From positions 3,973,880-4,037,879 of the forward strand of contig NZ_AP028155.1 in the NCBI RefSeq assembly GCF_033096445.1: a stretch of DNA of 64,000 bases, read 5' to 3'. The stretch is from Butyricimonas faecihominis. GTDB lineage: Bacteria; Bacteroidota; Bacteroidia; Bacteroidales; Marinifilaceae. The position numbers were made by a program, and so were the translations under genes. A model generated the notes under the pieces. It saw nothing but the letters and a program-made list of their open reading frames with translations. It searched no databases and was not told where the DNA came from. Below, in pieces: positions 46,238 to 55,348 of the stretch; within the stretch, counting starts at the first letter, position 1, and each line of letters begins with the position of its first letter.

Positions 46238-46807
46238 ATGGTATATAGTGAATCGGAGATTGTACATGCGTTAGAGGCAGGAAATGAAATTTGTCTGAAT
46301 ATGCTTTTTGATAATTATTATCGGGCATTGTGCGTGTATGCTTTTCGGTTTGTTTCTGATGCAGATGATGTAGAGGATATTGTGCAGGAGGTGTTTGTTT
46401 CTTTCTGGATGAATAAAAAGCGAACAGTTTTTTCCGGTTCCGTTCGTTCTTATCTTTTCGGGGCGGTAGCCAAGGCCGCCTCTAAGTTTGCTACACGGCG
46501 GGGAAGGGTTATGTTTGATGACGTGGAGAAATATGTGGATCAGTTTTTAGAAGAACTGGGAGAATATGATGAGGACGAGTTCGCTTGTTTGCGTGATAAA
46601 GTATATGCCCGGGTGGAGGCTTTACCGGAAAGGACAAAAGAAATATTTAAAGCCGTGGTGTTGAATAATTTGACTTACCAACAAGTGGGTGAACGGTTTG
46701 GAATAACCGTGAATACTGTGAAAACGTTGTATTATAGGGCATTGAAGCAGTTAAAAGAAGAGCTGGGTGGAAACGCTTTGGTGTTGTTTTTTATTATTCT
46801 GCGATAA
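46238..46807 (+). CDS. ECF RNA polymerase sigma factor
   Basis: 189 residues. Region 2 is in FDNYYRALCVYAFRFVSDADDVEDIVQEVFVSFW (about 24-58). Region 4 is in LPERTKEIFKAVVLNNLTYQQVGERFGITVNTVKTLYYRALKQLK (about 130-174), with a normal helix-turn-helix. A hydrophobic tail (ALVLFFIILR) ends it. It belongs to the Bacteroidetes FecI-like group that is held by a membrane FecR and released by signal from an STN-bearing SusC. 105 bases separate it from fecR. It should activate a promoter in this locus or at susC. Confidence 0.95.
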   Translation: MVYSESEIVHALEAGNEICLNMLFDNYYRALCVYAFRFVSDADDVEDIVQEVFVSFWMNKKRTVFSGSVRSYLFGAVAKAASKFATRRGRVMFDDVEKYVDQFLEELGEYDEDEFACLRDKVYARVEALPERTKEIFKAVVLNNLTYQQVGERFGITVNTVKTLYYRALKQLKEELGGNALVLFFIILR

Positions 46808-46912
46808 ATTTTTACACCTTCATTTTGTTAAAATTATTTTTCCTGCAATTTTTCCTAAAAAAGTTGTCATCTCTTTTTCAATCTTCCGGTATATAAAAGA
46901 AAAGAGATCGAG

Positions 46913-48076
46913 ATGAACGATAAAATTTGGCAGAGGATTGGTGATTATTGCTCCGGACTTTTGGATAAGAGTGAGGAACGGGAGTTGCGTGCGTGGATGG
47001 ACGAGGCGGAGGAAAACAAACAACTTTTTATGGAGGGGGTGAAAATGGTGCGTGAGTATCAAATGGTTGCTTGTTCGGGTAGGGATGCCTCGGATTCATT
47101 GAAACGTGTACGGGAAAAGATCAAGGTTCGCAGGAGAAGACAATTATGGATTCAGGTTGCAGCCGTGGCTTCTGTTGTGATCCTGTTCGCCTTGTCATTT
47201 GTATTCTTTTATGTCCCGGAATCACAGGAGTTATCTCCCGTGTTGGCTAAGGTGCAGGCAGGGGGAACGAAAGCAACTCTAACCGTGGCTGATGGAATAC
47301 AAGTTGATTTGACTCAAGATAATTTGCAAGAAGTGATCGAGCAGTATGGGGTTACTGTTTTGAGAGATAAAAAGAATGAATTGCGATATGATAATGTGGA
47401 GGTGAATGACGAGATAGAAGAAAAACCGGTATATCACACGATCTCTTCCCCAGTTGGAGGGGAATACCATTTCACGCTGGCAGACGGTACGATGGTATGG
47501 TTGAATTCATCTTCACGACTAACATTCCCCACTCGTTTTACGGGAGATACGCGAGAGGTTCTTGTTGAGGGTGAAGTGTATTTTGAAGTGCAACCTGACG
47601 AAAATAAGCCTTTTATCGTGCGGGTAAATGATGTGAGCGTGCGAGTGTTGGGAACGAAGTTCTGTATTTCGGCTTATCCCGAAAATGAGGGAATTATGAC
47701 AACTTTGGTACAGGGGGCCGTGCAAGTAACCTCCGGAGATAATCAGGTGGTATTAAAACCGGGATATCAGGCCGTGGTAGATCAACGTTCCGGGGCAATC
47801 AGCCAGAGGGCCGTGGAACTTTCTTTGTACACCTCGTGGGTACGGGGAGTATTTGAATACGAGAACATGGAATTGAATGATATTGTGGTACAATTAGCCC
47901 GGTGGTATGATGTTCAATTCTCATTCTCGGCTCCTGAATATAAAGAGCGTCGTTTTACCGGCGTGGTGCGGAAATATGAAGATTTGAATGACGTGTTAGA
48001 TATGATAGAAAAAACAACTAACGTAAAATTTATTATTAATGGAAGAAATGTTACAATAACCTCAGTGATGAAATAG
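46913..48076 (+). CDS. FecR-family anti-sigma factor
   Basis: Complete, 387 residues. N-terminal cytoplasmic sigma-binding part (about 1-78: WQRIGDYCSGLLDKSEERELRAWMDEAEENKQLF), membrane segment about 80-103, periplasmic FecR domain (about 170-270: FTLADGTMVWLNSSSRLTFPTRF, VRVLGTKFCISAYPENEG), and C-terminal DUF4974-type domain (about 310-387). It holds the sigma factor encoded upstream and contacts the STN domain of the SusC encoded next. Confidence 0.95.
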   Translation: MNDKIWQRIGDYCSGLLDKSEERELRAWMDEAEENKQLFMEGVKMVREYQMVACSGRDASDSLKRVREKIKVRRRRQLWIQVAAVASVVILFALSFVFFYVPESQELSPVLAKVQAGGTKATLTVADGIQVDLTQDNLQEVIEQYGVTVLRDKKNELRYDNVEVNDEIEEKPVYHTISSPVGGEYHFTLADGTMVWLNSSSRLTFPTRFTGDTREVLVEGEVYFEVQPDENKPFIVRVNDVSVRVLGTKFCISAYPENEGIMTTLVQGAVQVTSGDNQVVLKPGYQAVVDQRSGAISQRAVELSLYTSWVRGVFEYENMELNDIVVQLARWYDVQFSFSAPEYKERRFTGVVRKYEDLNDVLDMIEKTTNVKFIINGRNVTITSVMK

Positions 48077-48088
48077 AAGAAACACGAA

Positions 48089-48117
48089 AACGGGAAATGT
48101 TCCCAGCATTCCCCGTT
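48089..48117 (+). promoter_or_regulatory. hairpin between fecR and susC, locus 2
   Basis: AACGGGAAATG (48089-48099) pairs with CATTCCCCGTT (48107-48117), 10 of 11 bases, 7-base loop, no T-run. It takes the same place as the hairpins at 1138-1189 in locus 1, with unrelated sequence. Confidence 0.5.
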
Positions 48118-48184
48118 CCATGTTGAAAATTTAATGGCGGCCTTCGGCAAAAGGCTACGTTTATTAATCAAAGTATCCAAATGT

Positions 48185-51100
48185 ATGAAAAAAAGACGAA
48201 ATTCTACACAATCCTCGCCTGAAAATGCGAGGGGAAAAATTTATTTAGCGATGAGATTAACTTTGTTTTTAACCCTGTTTTTCTCTTTTACGGCAATAGC
48301 CAGTGTATCGTCACAATCCGTGACGTTGAAATTAGAGAATGCAAGTCTCAGAGAGACCATTAAGGAATTGAAAAGTCAGACTGGGGTTTATTTCGTGTTT
48401 AATGAAGAAGAGATCGCAAATTTGAACGTGAAACTCAATATGGTTCTGACGAATGAACCTTTCGAGAAGGCGTTGGATCGAATTTTCGAAGGACTACCTT
48501 TTACCTATGAGTATGCGGAGGGAGTGGTAATTGTCAAACCGACACCGCAAAAGAAGGATGATGTTAAACTAAAATTGATTAAGGGGAAAGTAGTTGATAC
48601 AGATGGGATGCCTCTTCCTGGGGTTTCCGTTGTTGTGGAAGGAACAACTCGCGGGGTAGCTTCAGATGTGAACGGTCTATTCCAAATGATGATTGAAAAT
48701 AAGGTCGGACAAAAATTACTTTTCTCTTTTGTGGGGATGGAGCAAAAAGTAATTACTTGGCAAGGACAGGATTCTTTGAATGTAGTTATGACGTATTCTT
48801 CTGTAGATGTGGATGAGGTTGTTGTGACTGGGTATCAGACATTAAACCGGAGGGAGTCTGCCAGTGCAGTTTCAGTAGTGAAGACCGATGATATTTATAT
48901 GGCGGGAGTTGCTTCTGTAGATCAAATGTTGCAAGGACAAATTCCTGGTTTAATGGTGATAAATACTTCTGGAGAGCCGAGTGCTACGCCTAAAATACGT
49001 ATCCGGGGAACTTCAACGATTAACGGAAATAAAGCTCCGGTATGGGTGGTTGATGGGGTAATACTGGAACAAGATGTTCCAATTACAGCTTCGGAGTTGA
49101 ATAGCGAAGATGCCGAGTATTTAGTAGGAAATGCTATTTCGGGAATTAGTCCGCAGGATATAGAGTCTATCACGGTTTTAAAAGACGCTTCGGCCACAGC
49201 GATTTATGGGGTAAAGGCTGCGAACGGGGTGATTGTGTTGACAACGAAAAAAGGGGCTGTCGGAAAACCGAAAGTTTCGTATCATGGTGAAGTGGTAATA
49301 AATGAACGTCCTTCTTATCGAAATTTTGATCGTATGAATTCTGCGGAACGTATGCAGTTGTCCAAGGATATTTTCGAGCAAGGATTATCATATAGTTCAA
49401 ATATATCGTTGGATCCGGATGATTCTTACGAAGGATTGTTGAATGAGTTAGTTAATCGCCGGATGTCAAAAGAGGAGTTTGCTCTTCGGTCAAAAGAAAT
49501 GGCTAATCGTAATACGGATTGGTTTGATGTATTATTCCGTAATGCTGTAACCCATACTCATAATTTGAGTATTAACGGTGGGTCAGAGACTACAAAATAT
49601 TACTTCTCAGCAGGTTATAATAATAATCAAGGCGGGGCAAAAGGTTCTGTTAGCGAGCGTTTTACAACGTTGGCTCGTGTGGATGCATCTGTCGGAAAGT
49701 ATATTAATTTTATGGCGAAAATTGATTTCAGCACAACGAAGAATGAAGGTTATTCTGTCGTGAATCCTTTTAGTTATGCTTATAATACTTCTAGAACGCT
49801 ACAACCATACGAGAAAGACGGGAAATATCATTTTTACAAGAAGGATTCAAAATACCTATATAACGTGTTGAACGAGTTGGCAGAAACAGGTAAGGAAAGT
49901 AAGTCGAATGATTTTAACGCCCTATTAAATTTGAATATAAAGTTATATGATGGGTTGTCTTATCAAGGAACTTTCTCGTATCATAATTCTTCAACGGATC
50001 AGCGGGATTGGCAGACGGAAGAGTCCGCTAGTGTTGCTTCTATTCGTGGATATGATTACAAACAATATGACGAGAATGATGATGAATATTGGAAGTCGTC
50101 CTTGCCATATGGAGGTATTTTGACACAGGGGAATACGGTGAAAACGGGGTATACGGTGAGAAATGGTTTGAGTTTTGTTAAAGTTTTGGCAGATGTTCAT
50201 GATATGAATATAATTGTCGGTTCTGAGTTGCGAGGTACGAAGTACGAGGGAGTACGTTCAACTGGATATGGTTGGACACCTACTTATGGGGAGCGGTTTA
50301 TGCCAGTACATACGGATAGTTTTGTGAACAATTATATCGATAAAATGCTTCCGGCAAACACGAATACGATTTCGAGAGTTGCTTCGTTTTTTGGTTCGGC
50401 TACATATACTTACAATAATCGTTACGTGATGAATTTCAATATCCGCTCCGATGGAGCCAATAAGTTCGGGAGTAATCCGAAATATCGGTGGTTACCCACG
50501 TGGTCTATTGCGGGTAAATGGTTGTTGACGAATGAAGGTTTTATGTCTCGATTTTCCGATAACGGACATTATATTTCTGTAAGAGGTAGTTACGGTATTC
50601 AGGGAAATATTCATGATGATGCTACTCCTAATTTGATCTTGGAAGTAGGAGATAGGAATACAACAAGTAACTTGGACCAGTCAACGATATATCGTTTGCC
50701 TAATCCTGATTTGCGGTGGGAAAAAACGACTTCTTGGAACGTTGCAGCAGACTTTTCTTTCTGGGATGGAAGGCTTTCTGGTAGTTTGGATGTATATAAA
50801 AAACATACCGAGGATTTGATCATGGAAAAAACAGTAGCGACATCTAACGGAAAATCACGTTTGTACATGAATGCCGGTGAAATGGATAATCAGGGGTTTG
50901 AAGGTAATTTGAGTGTGGAGATTATTCAAGGGAAAAAGTTAAATTGGAGATTTAATGTGAATTTCGGGAGAAACACGAGTGAGGTGACTTTGGCAAACGA
51001 TGAATTATACAGCGATTTGGAGGTCATTAATAAAATGTTGGAGGGTAATTTAGCGATTGAAGGCGAGAAGTTGGGGTCAATGTACTCTTTCCGTTATGGG

Positions 51101-51751
51101 GGATTATCTAGTGAAAACGGATATCCGTTATTCTACGGGAAAGATGGCAAATTGTGGCATACGGCTGATCCGAAACGTATGGAGCTGGTGAAAAGCGGAT
51201 CTATTTATCCGGATCTTTCCGGAGGATTTGATACACAATTGACTTTTGATAGACGTTTATCGCTATCTTTAGGTTTCACCTATAATTTGGGTGGTGTGAA
51301 ACGTTTACCGAAAGTGTATGCCGATAAAAATTCTGCATTGAATCCGGTAGCTAATGTATCTACGAATTGGAAGAAAAGATGGAGAAAGCCTGGGGATGAA
51401 AAACATACGGATATACCTGTTTTGTATAATGATAGAGTGGCTTCGGAGTTTGATCGTAACGTTTCGGCCGAGGATCGGGGGGCTGTTGAAGAGTGTACCT
51501 ATTTTTATGATTTGTCTGATCTCCGTGTGGCGAAAGCTGATTTTTTACGTTTGCGTTCTGTAGGTTTAAGTTATATCATGCCTGAGAAATTATTGAAGGG
51601 GGTTGGAATTTCTTCCATGATGATTCGTTTCCAGGCGTCGAATTTGTTCGTGTGGGCGCATAAGGATTGGAAGGGACTTGATCCGGAGACTCCAGAAGCG
51701 AACATTCCGATATTACCTTCTTATAGTTTGGGTGTTAATGTTTCATTTTAA
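48185..51751 (+). CDS. SusC/RagA TonB-linked outer-membrane transporter with STN domain
   Basis: Outer-membrane importer of locus 2. The frame is open from 48134, but the Met at 48185 (MKKRRNSTQSS) begins the usual SusC leader; 1188 residues. Signal sequence core at about 24-41, STN domain about 48-115 (VTLKLENASLRETIKELKSQ, FNEEEIANLNVKLNMVL), carboxypeptidase-like domain about 133-215 (GKVVDTDGMPLPGVSVVVEG), TonB-box-like VDEVVVTGY, plug with VWVVDGVILE and DASATAIYGVKAANGVIVL, then barrel ending LGVNVSF. The STN domain matches its place after sigma and fecR. SusD follows after 12 bases. Confidence 0.95.
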   Translation: MKKRRNSTQSSPENARGKIYLAMRLTLFLTLFFSFTAIASVSSQSVTLKLENASLRETIKELKSQTGVYFVFNEEEIANLNVKLNMVLTNEPFEKALDRIFEGLPFTYEYAEGVVIVKPTPQKKDDVKLKLIKGKVVDTDGMPLPGVSVVVEGTTRGVASDVNGLFQMMIENKVGQKLLFSFVGMEQKVITWQGQDSLNVVMTYSSVDVDEVVVTGYQTLNRRESASAVSVVKTDDIYMAGVASVDQMLQGQIPGLMVINTSGEPSATPKIRIRGTSTINGNKAPVWVVDGVILEQDVPITASELNSEDAEYLVGNAISGISPQDIESITVLKDASATAIYGVKAANGVIVLTTKKGAVGKPKVSYHGEVVINERPSYRNFDRMNSAERMQLSKDIFEQGLSYSSNISLDPDDSYEGLLNELVNRRMSKEEFALRSKEMANRNTDWFDVLFRNAVTHTHNLSINGGSETTKYYFSAGYNNNQGGAKGSVSERFTTLARVDASVGKYINFMAKIDFSTTKNEGYSVVNPFSYAYNTSRTLQPYEKDGKYHFYKKDSKYLYNVLNELAETGKESKSNDFNALLNLNIKLYDGLSYQGTFSYHNSSTDQRDWQTEESASVASIRGYDYKQYDENDDEYWKSSLPYGGILTQGNTVKTGYTVRNGLSFVKVLADVHDMNIIVGSELRGTKYEGVRSTGYGWTPTYGERFMPVHTDSFVNNYIDKMLPANTNTISRVASFFGSATYTYNNRYVMNFNIRSDGANKFGSNPKYRWLPTWSIAGKWLLTNEGFMSRFSDNGHYISVRGSYGIQGNIHDDATPNLILEVGDRNTTSNLDQSTIYRLPNPDLRWEKTTSWNVAADFSFWDGRLSGSLDVYKKHTEDLIMEKTVATSNGKSRLYMNAGEMDNQGFEGNLSVEIIQGKKLNWRFNVNFGRNTSEVTLANDELYSDLEVINKMLEGNLAIEGEKLGSMYSFRYGGLSSENGYPLFYGKDGKLWHTADPKRMELVKSGSIYPDLSGGFDTQLTFDRRLSLSLGFTYNLGGVKRLPKVYADKNSALNPVANVSTNWKKRWRKPGDEKHTDIPVLYNDRVASEFDRNVSAEDRGAVEECTYFYDLSDLRVAKADFLRLRSVGLSYIMPEKLLKGVGISSMMIRFQASNLFVWAHKDWKGLDPETPEANIPILPSYSLGVNVSF

Positions 51752-51763
51752 TAGGAAGTAGTT

Positions 51764-53368
51764 ATGAAAAGATTTGTAAAGATATATACCTATTGGCTTT
51801 TAGGAATGCTTTTGTTCACCGGGTGTGATGATTATTTGAAAGAGGATTCGGGCGATTTGTTGATCCCCGGGAAGGTGGATGAGTTTTTACCGATGCTATA
51901 TAAAGAGGGTTTCCCTCAAAATTTTAATGAGGAAGTTGCTTGGTTATATTTGATGACTGATGATGTGGAGATGGGGCAACTGGAATTGGATCCGGATGAT
52001 GAGAGTTATGAAACTCGGGATAAAAATTCTTTGGATGCTTTGAGTGCGGGAGAAGGTGAGGAGCCTTACAAGTGGGAAAGAGAGATAAAAAGTTATGCCG
52101 ATAATTTTTGGGAGCGTCGTTACGGGAATATTTTGGCTTGTAATTTAGTCATAGATGCGTTACCGGAAATGAAGTACGTGGAGGCGGATTCAGGGGTTTA
52201 TAATTTCCTTGCGGCACAAGCTTATGCTCTACGTGCTTACTATTATTGGTGTTTAGTGAATTCATACGCTTTACCCTGGTCGAAAGAAAATCTAGACAAG
52301 CCGGGAGTGATTATCCGTACGGAGCCTCAAATTGATATATCTGCGAGAGGACGTTCGTCTATCCGGGATGTGTATGATTTGATTAATGGAGATATTGAGG
52401 AAGCGGAAAAATATATCAAAGTGGCCACCTTTGACGGGAATATACATCGGCTTTCGGAACCGGCGATTTTATTGTTAGCTTCTCGTATTGCATTATTCCA
52501 AGAAAATTGGGACGAGGTCATTCGGACCGGTGAATTGTTTTTAGCACAGAATTCCGTTATTTTGAATTTGAATGATCAGGACACGACATTATTTGGGACG
52601 GAGAAAGGGCTTAATAATAAGATATTTACTATGATGGATGGGACTATAAATAAAGAAGTCGTTTTTACGTTCGGGACTTCTAGTTATACCCCGTATGATT
52701 ATTTATCGACTTCGGGTACTTTTTATGGATTGGGTTTCAGACCTTCCCATAGTACGGACGAGTCTTTGATTCGTTCTTATGAAGAGGGGGATTTACGGAA
52801 AAAAGCTTATTTCTTGAAGGATGTCCCGGCTAAAAAGGCAGAGAGTATCTGGGAAGAAGATAAACCTTATGAGTATAAATATTATTATCCGATAAAATAT
52901 CGTCAAATGTCGGGTTCAACTTCTACGAAGCCGAGTGAAAATCTTCTCCATGAGAATTGGCGGAGCGTGGAAGTAATGTTAAATTTAGCAGAGGCATATA
53001 CGCGTAAGAATAATGAGGTGACTAGTGATGCGCTTGATTTATTGAATGATCTACGGCGTTGTCGTTTGGATTCGGAGGCGTATGTGGAAAAAACGTCAGC
53101 AGATTTTTCGGATGCCCAAGCTTTGTTGAAATTTATTTGGGAAGAGCGACGTCGGGAACTTTGTTTCGAGGAGGCTATGCGTTTTTGGGATTTGCGGAGA
53201 CAGGGTATGCCGGAATTGAAACATAAATGGTATTCAAGTTGGGATACATACGAAACCTATACTTTGCCGCAAGGAAGTAAAAATTACGTACTTTCAATTC
53301 CTCGGAGTGAGCTTGATTATAACAATGGATGTTATGATAATGAACGTGATTTGATTCGGCCCGAGTAG
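51764..53368 (+). CDS. SusD/RagB outer-membrane lipoprotein
   Basis: Ligand-capturing partner of the SusC just upstream. Lipobox LLFTGC (Cys at about residue 20). SusD-like N-terminal TPR region (about 90-250: NILACNLVIDALPEMKYVEAD, AQAYALRAYYYWCLVNSYALPW) and C-terminal region with VEVMLNLAEAYTRKN and the closing EERRRELCFEEAMRFWDLRRQGMP. 534 residues, typical. Confidence 0.95.
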   Translation: MKRFVKIYTYWLLGMLLFTGCDDYLKEDSGDLLIPGKVDEFLPMLYKEGFPQNFNEEVAWLYLMTDDVEMGQLELDPDDESYETRDKNSLDALSAGEGEEPYKWEREIKSYADNFWERRYGNILACNLVIDALPEMKYVEADSGVYNFLAAQAYALRAYYYWCLVNSYALPWSKENLDKPGVIIRTEPQIDISARGRSSIRDVYDLINGDIEEAEKYIKVATFDGNIHRLSEPAILLLASRIALFQENWDEVIRTGELFLAQNSVILNLNDQDTTLFGTEKGLNNKIFTMMDGTINKEVVFTFGTSSYTPYDYLSTSGTFYGLGFRPSHSTDESLIRSYEEGDLRKKAYFLKDVPAKKAESIWEEDKPYEYKYYYPIKYRQMSGSTSTKPSENLLHENWRSVEVMLNLAEAYTRKNNEVTSDALDLLNDLRRCRLDSEAYVEKTSADFSDAQALLKFIWEERRRELCFEEAMRFWDLRRQGMPELKHKWYSSWDTYETYTLPQGSKNYVLSIPRSELDYNNGCYDNERDLIRPE

Positions 53369-53390
53369 TGATATTAAAAATTTATGAAGT

Positions 53391-54350
53391 ATGAAAAAGA
53401 TTGCAATATATTTAATAATGATCCTGTTTTTAGGAGTTTCCTGCTCCGAGGATGTGAAGGTGGATCCCGAATTGGCGGGTCCGTTATATGGTTTGACGAA
53501 AGGAGAACCGGGTTCTGTGGATGAGTTGATCTATAATACTTGGGAAGAGTGGGGTATGTATTATTTATATAAATTTGAACCGTATGCTTTTCAAGTAACG
53601 AATTGGAGTGGTTATTTTAATAAATGGTATACTCCGGTAAAGGAAGAGAACACGGAAGTAATTCGGAAAATTATAGACCATATACAGGGTGGTATATTCG
53701 TGGGGTTGGATAAAGATTTGGTGCAGGGGAGTTGGTTCGTGCGTACGTTTTTGTGTGATTCGCTTTGTGATGATTACGATTATAATCCAGAGGAGTTGGT
53801 TGCTACCTATTTAGAGAATGGTGATTGCATTATTCTTGCCGGGGTCGGAGATAAAATGAATAATTTTACGGATGAAGATTGGGATAATTGGAAGGCGGAG
53901 TTGTCGAGTTTGTTGATTTCACGTTTGTATTTGGGAGCAACGGAGAAACCTACTGATTTTTTTAACTTGCGTATGAAGGATGCTAGTGGTAAGGAAGTGA
54001 AGTGGATATTAGCACCTTGGCTTGAGGATCCTGCAGGTAAATATTCACCCAATGTGTACACATTCCGTTCAAATGGTTATGTTCGTTCGAAACCGAATTC
54101 TTTTCAAAGTGAGACAGTGAATATTGTTGATAACCAGATGGATTTAGCAGATTACATTTCTTTCTTGACAACCACCACAAAGACTGAATTGAATTATAAT
54201 TTTAAAGTATTTCCCCGGATGTTGGAGAGAGCTGTTGCTTTGATTCCTTATCTACAGCAAGTATTATCGATGGATTTGGAAGCGATGCAAAATGCAAATT
54301 GTCCAGGGGATCCGGTTGAGCCCGATTATTTTAAGAGTCTAAAAGAATGA
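53391..54350 (+). CDS. lipoprotein of SusCD locus 2, function unknown
   Basis: 319 residues. The signal peptide ends in LGVSC (Cys at about residue 18). No firm family. The layout after the signal (LIYNTWEEWGMYYLYKFEPYAFQV, then EVIRKIIDHIQGGIFVGLDKDLV) recalls SusCD-linked lipoproteins that carry a zincin (Peptidase_Mx1-like) domain. I find no HExxH here, so if related it is a non-catalytic version. It starts 22 bases after susD, and its stop overlaps the next frame by 4 bases only if the long start of that gene is used. Confidence 0.6.
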   Translation: MKKIAIYLIMILFLGVSCSEDVKVDPELAGPLYGLTKGEPGSVDELIYNTWEEWGMYYLYKFEPYAFQVTNWSGYFNKWYTPVKEENTEVIRKIIDHIQGGIFVGLDKDLVQGSWFVRTFLCDSLCDDYDYNPEELVATYLENGDCIILAGVGDKMNNFTDEDWDNWKAELSSLLISRLYLGATEKPTDFFNLRMKDASGKEVKWILAPWLEDPAGKYSPNVYTFRSNGYVRSKPNSFQSETVNIVDNQMDLADYISFLTTTTKTELNYNFKVFPRMLERAVALIPYLQQVLSMDLEAMQNANCPGDPVEPDYFKSLKE

Positions 54351-54373
54351 TTTGTCTGTATAATGTAGAAGGT

Positions 54374-55339
54374 ATGTTGAGAAAGACAATCATGATATTG
54401 GTTTGTGTCGGATGTTGCGTGGCAGCATCGGCACAAACAGACTTAGAAAGTTTGGAAAAGGAATATGAAGCCAACAAGCGGGACATCAAAGTTGTGAAAG
54501 AATACGTGGAGGCTTTGGAGGAAGCGAATAAAGGAAAAGAGGCCGAGCGGGTGGCAAAGGAGTATATGTCTCGATGTCCGGTGTTGCAGGTGGAAGATAA
54601 GGAAACCTATTTGTTGTTAAATAAATATGTATTCACAGATCCTTATTCCAATGTTTTCGAGTATGGTATTTATGCCATGAAAAAAATGAAGTGGGACCGG
54701 GGAGAAAATCCCGCTCAGGAAGATAAGACAGCACGTTTGAAGAGGCTTCTTAAAAGTTTGGGAAATGGGGTTAGTGGTGACAATGAGATTGATAAGAGAT
54801 ACGAGGTGTTGATGATATTGAGCCGGAATTTGAATAAAGAAATTGATAAACAATGTGATCCTTATTTGAAGGATAAACAGTATGTTCTGCCATTGTACGA
54901 TTCGTTGAAGTTGGAACGATTGACGTATTTGATAAATAAAGGGCAATTATTGGGGCAGGATGGAATGCGCTTAAAGTTGGCTGTTAATAAAGCTTTGCAT
55001 GTGGGGGATAACGCACAGGTAATCAGAGATTTGGAAGTGGCTACAAATTTAAATATGACTGATATACGAGGTAATTATATTGTAGCAATTTTGACTATAC
55101 TTTCAGAAAGGACTTTAGATAGAGAATTAATAGATAATATTTTGTCATTCGTGTTGAGACTGAGAGATCAAGAAGAGGGCACGGGCGGTTCAACCAATTA
55201 TTATAACTTGTTAGGTCGTTTGTGCGCTCTTGTGGGTGACAAAGATAATGCTGATAAATATAAAAAGATAGGAGATGCGATAGAAGCGGAGCGAATGGAA
55301 CGGTATAAGGATTTGTTTGAAGCAACTCGGTCTAATTAA
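54374..55339 (+). CDS. exported helical protein, thioredoxin-less relative of the next genes
   Basis: 321 residues from the Met at 54374, which starts a good signal peptide (MLRKTIMILVCVGCCVAASAQ); the frame is open from 54347. It is mostly alpha-helical (LEKEYEANKRDIKVVKEYVEALEEANKGKEAERVAKEY). The segment FTDPYSNVFEYGIYAM matches the corrected reading KDPYSPQFDYVIFNID of the frameshifted thioredoxin gene at 58262, and the two C-termini match (YYNLLGRLCALVGDKDNADKYKKI against YYGTLSVLHTKLGNSAKAKEFKKM). It therefore looks like the C-terminal helical-repeat module without a thioredoxin domain. Role unknown; perhaps a partner or scaffold for the thioredoxin proteins. Confidence 0.65.
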   Translation: MLRKTIMILVCVGCCVAASAQTDLESLEKEYEANKRDIKVVKEYVEALEEANKGKEAERVAKEYMSRCPVLQVEDKETYLLLNKYVFTDPYSNVFEYGIYAMKKMKWDRGENPAQEDKTARLKRLLKSLGNGVSGDNEIDKRYEVLMILSRNLNKEIDKQCDPYLKDKQYVLPLYDSLKLERLTYLINKGQLLGQDGMRLKLAVNKALHVGDNAQVIRDLEVATNLNMTDIRGNYIVAILTILSERTLDRELIDNILSFVLRLRDQEEGTGGSTNYYNLLGRLCALVGDKDNADKYKKIGDAIEAERMERYKDLFEATRSN

Positions 55340-55348
55340 TCTGGAAAT

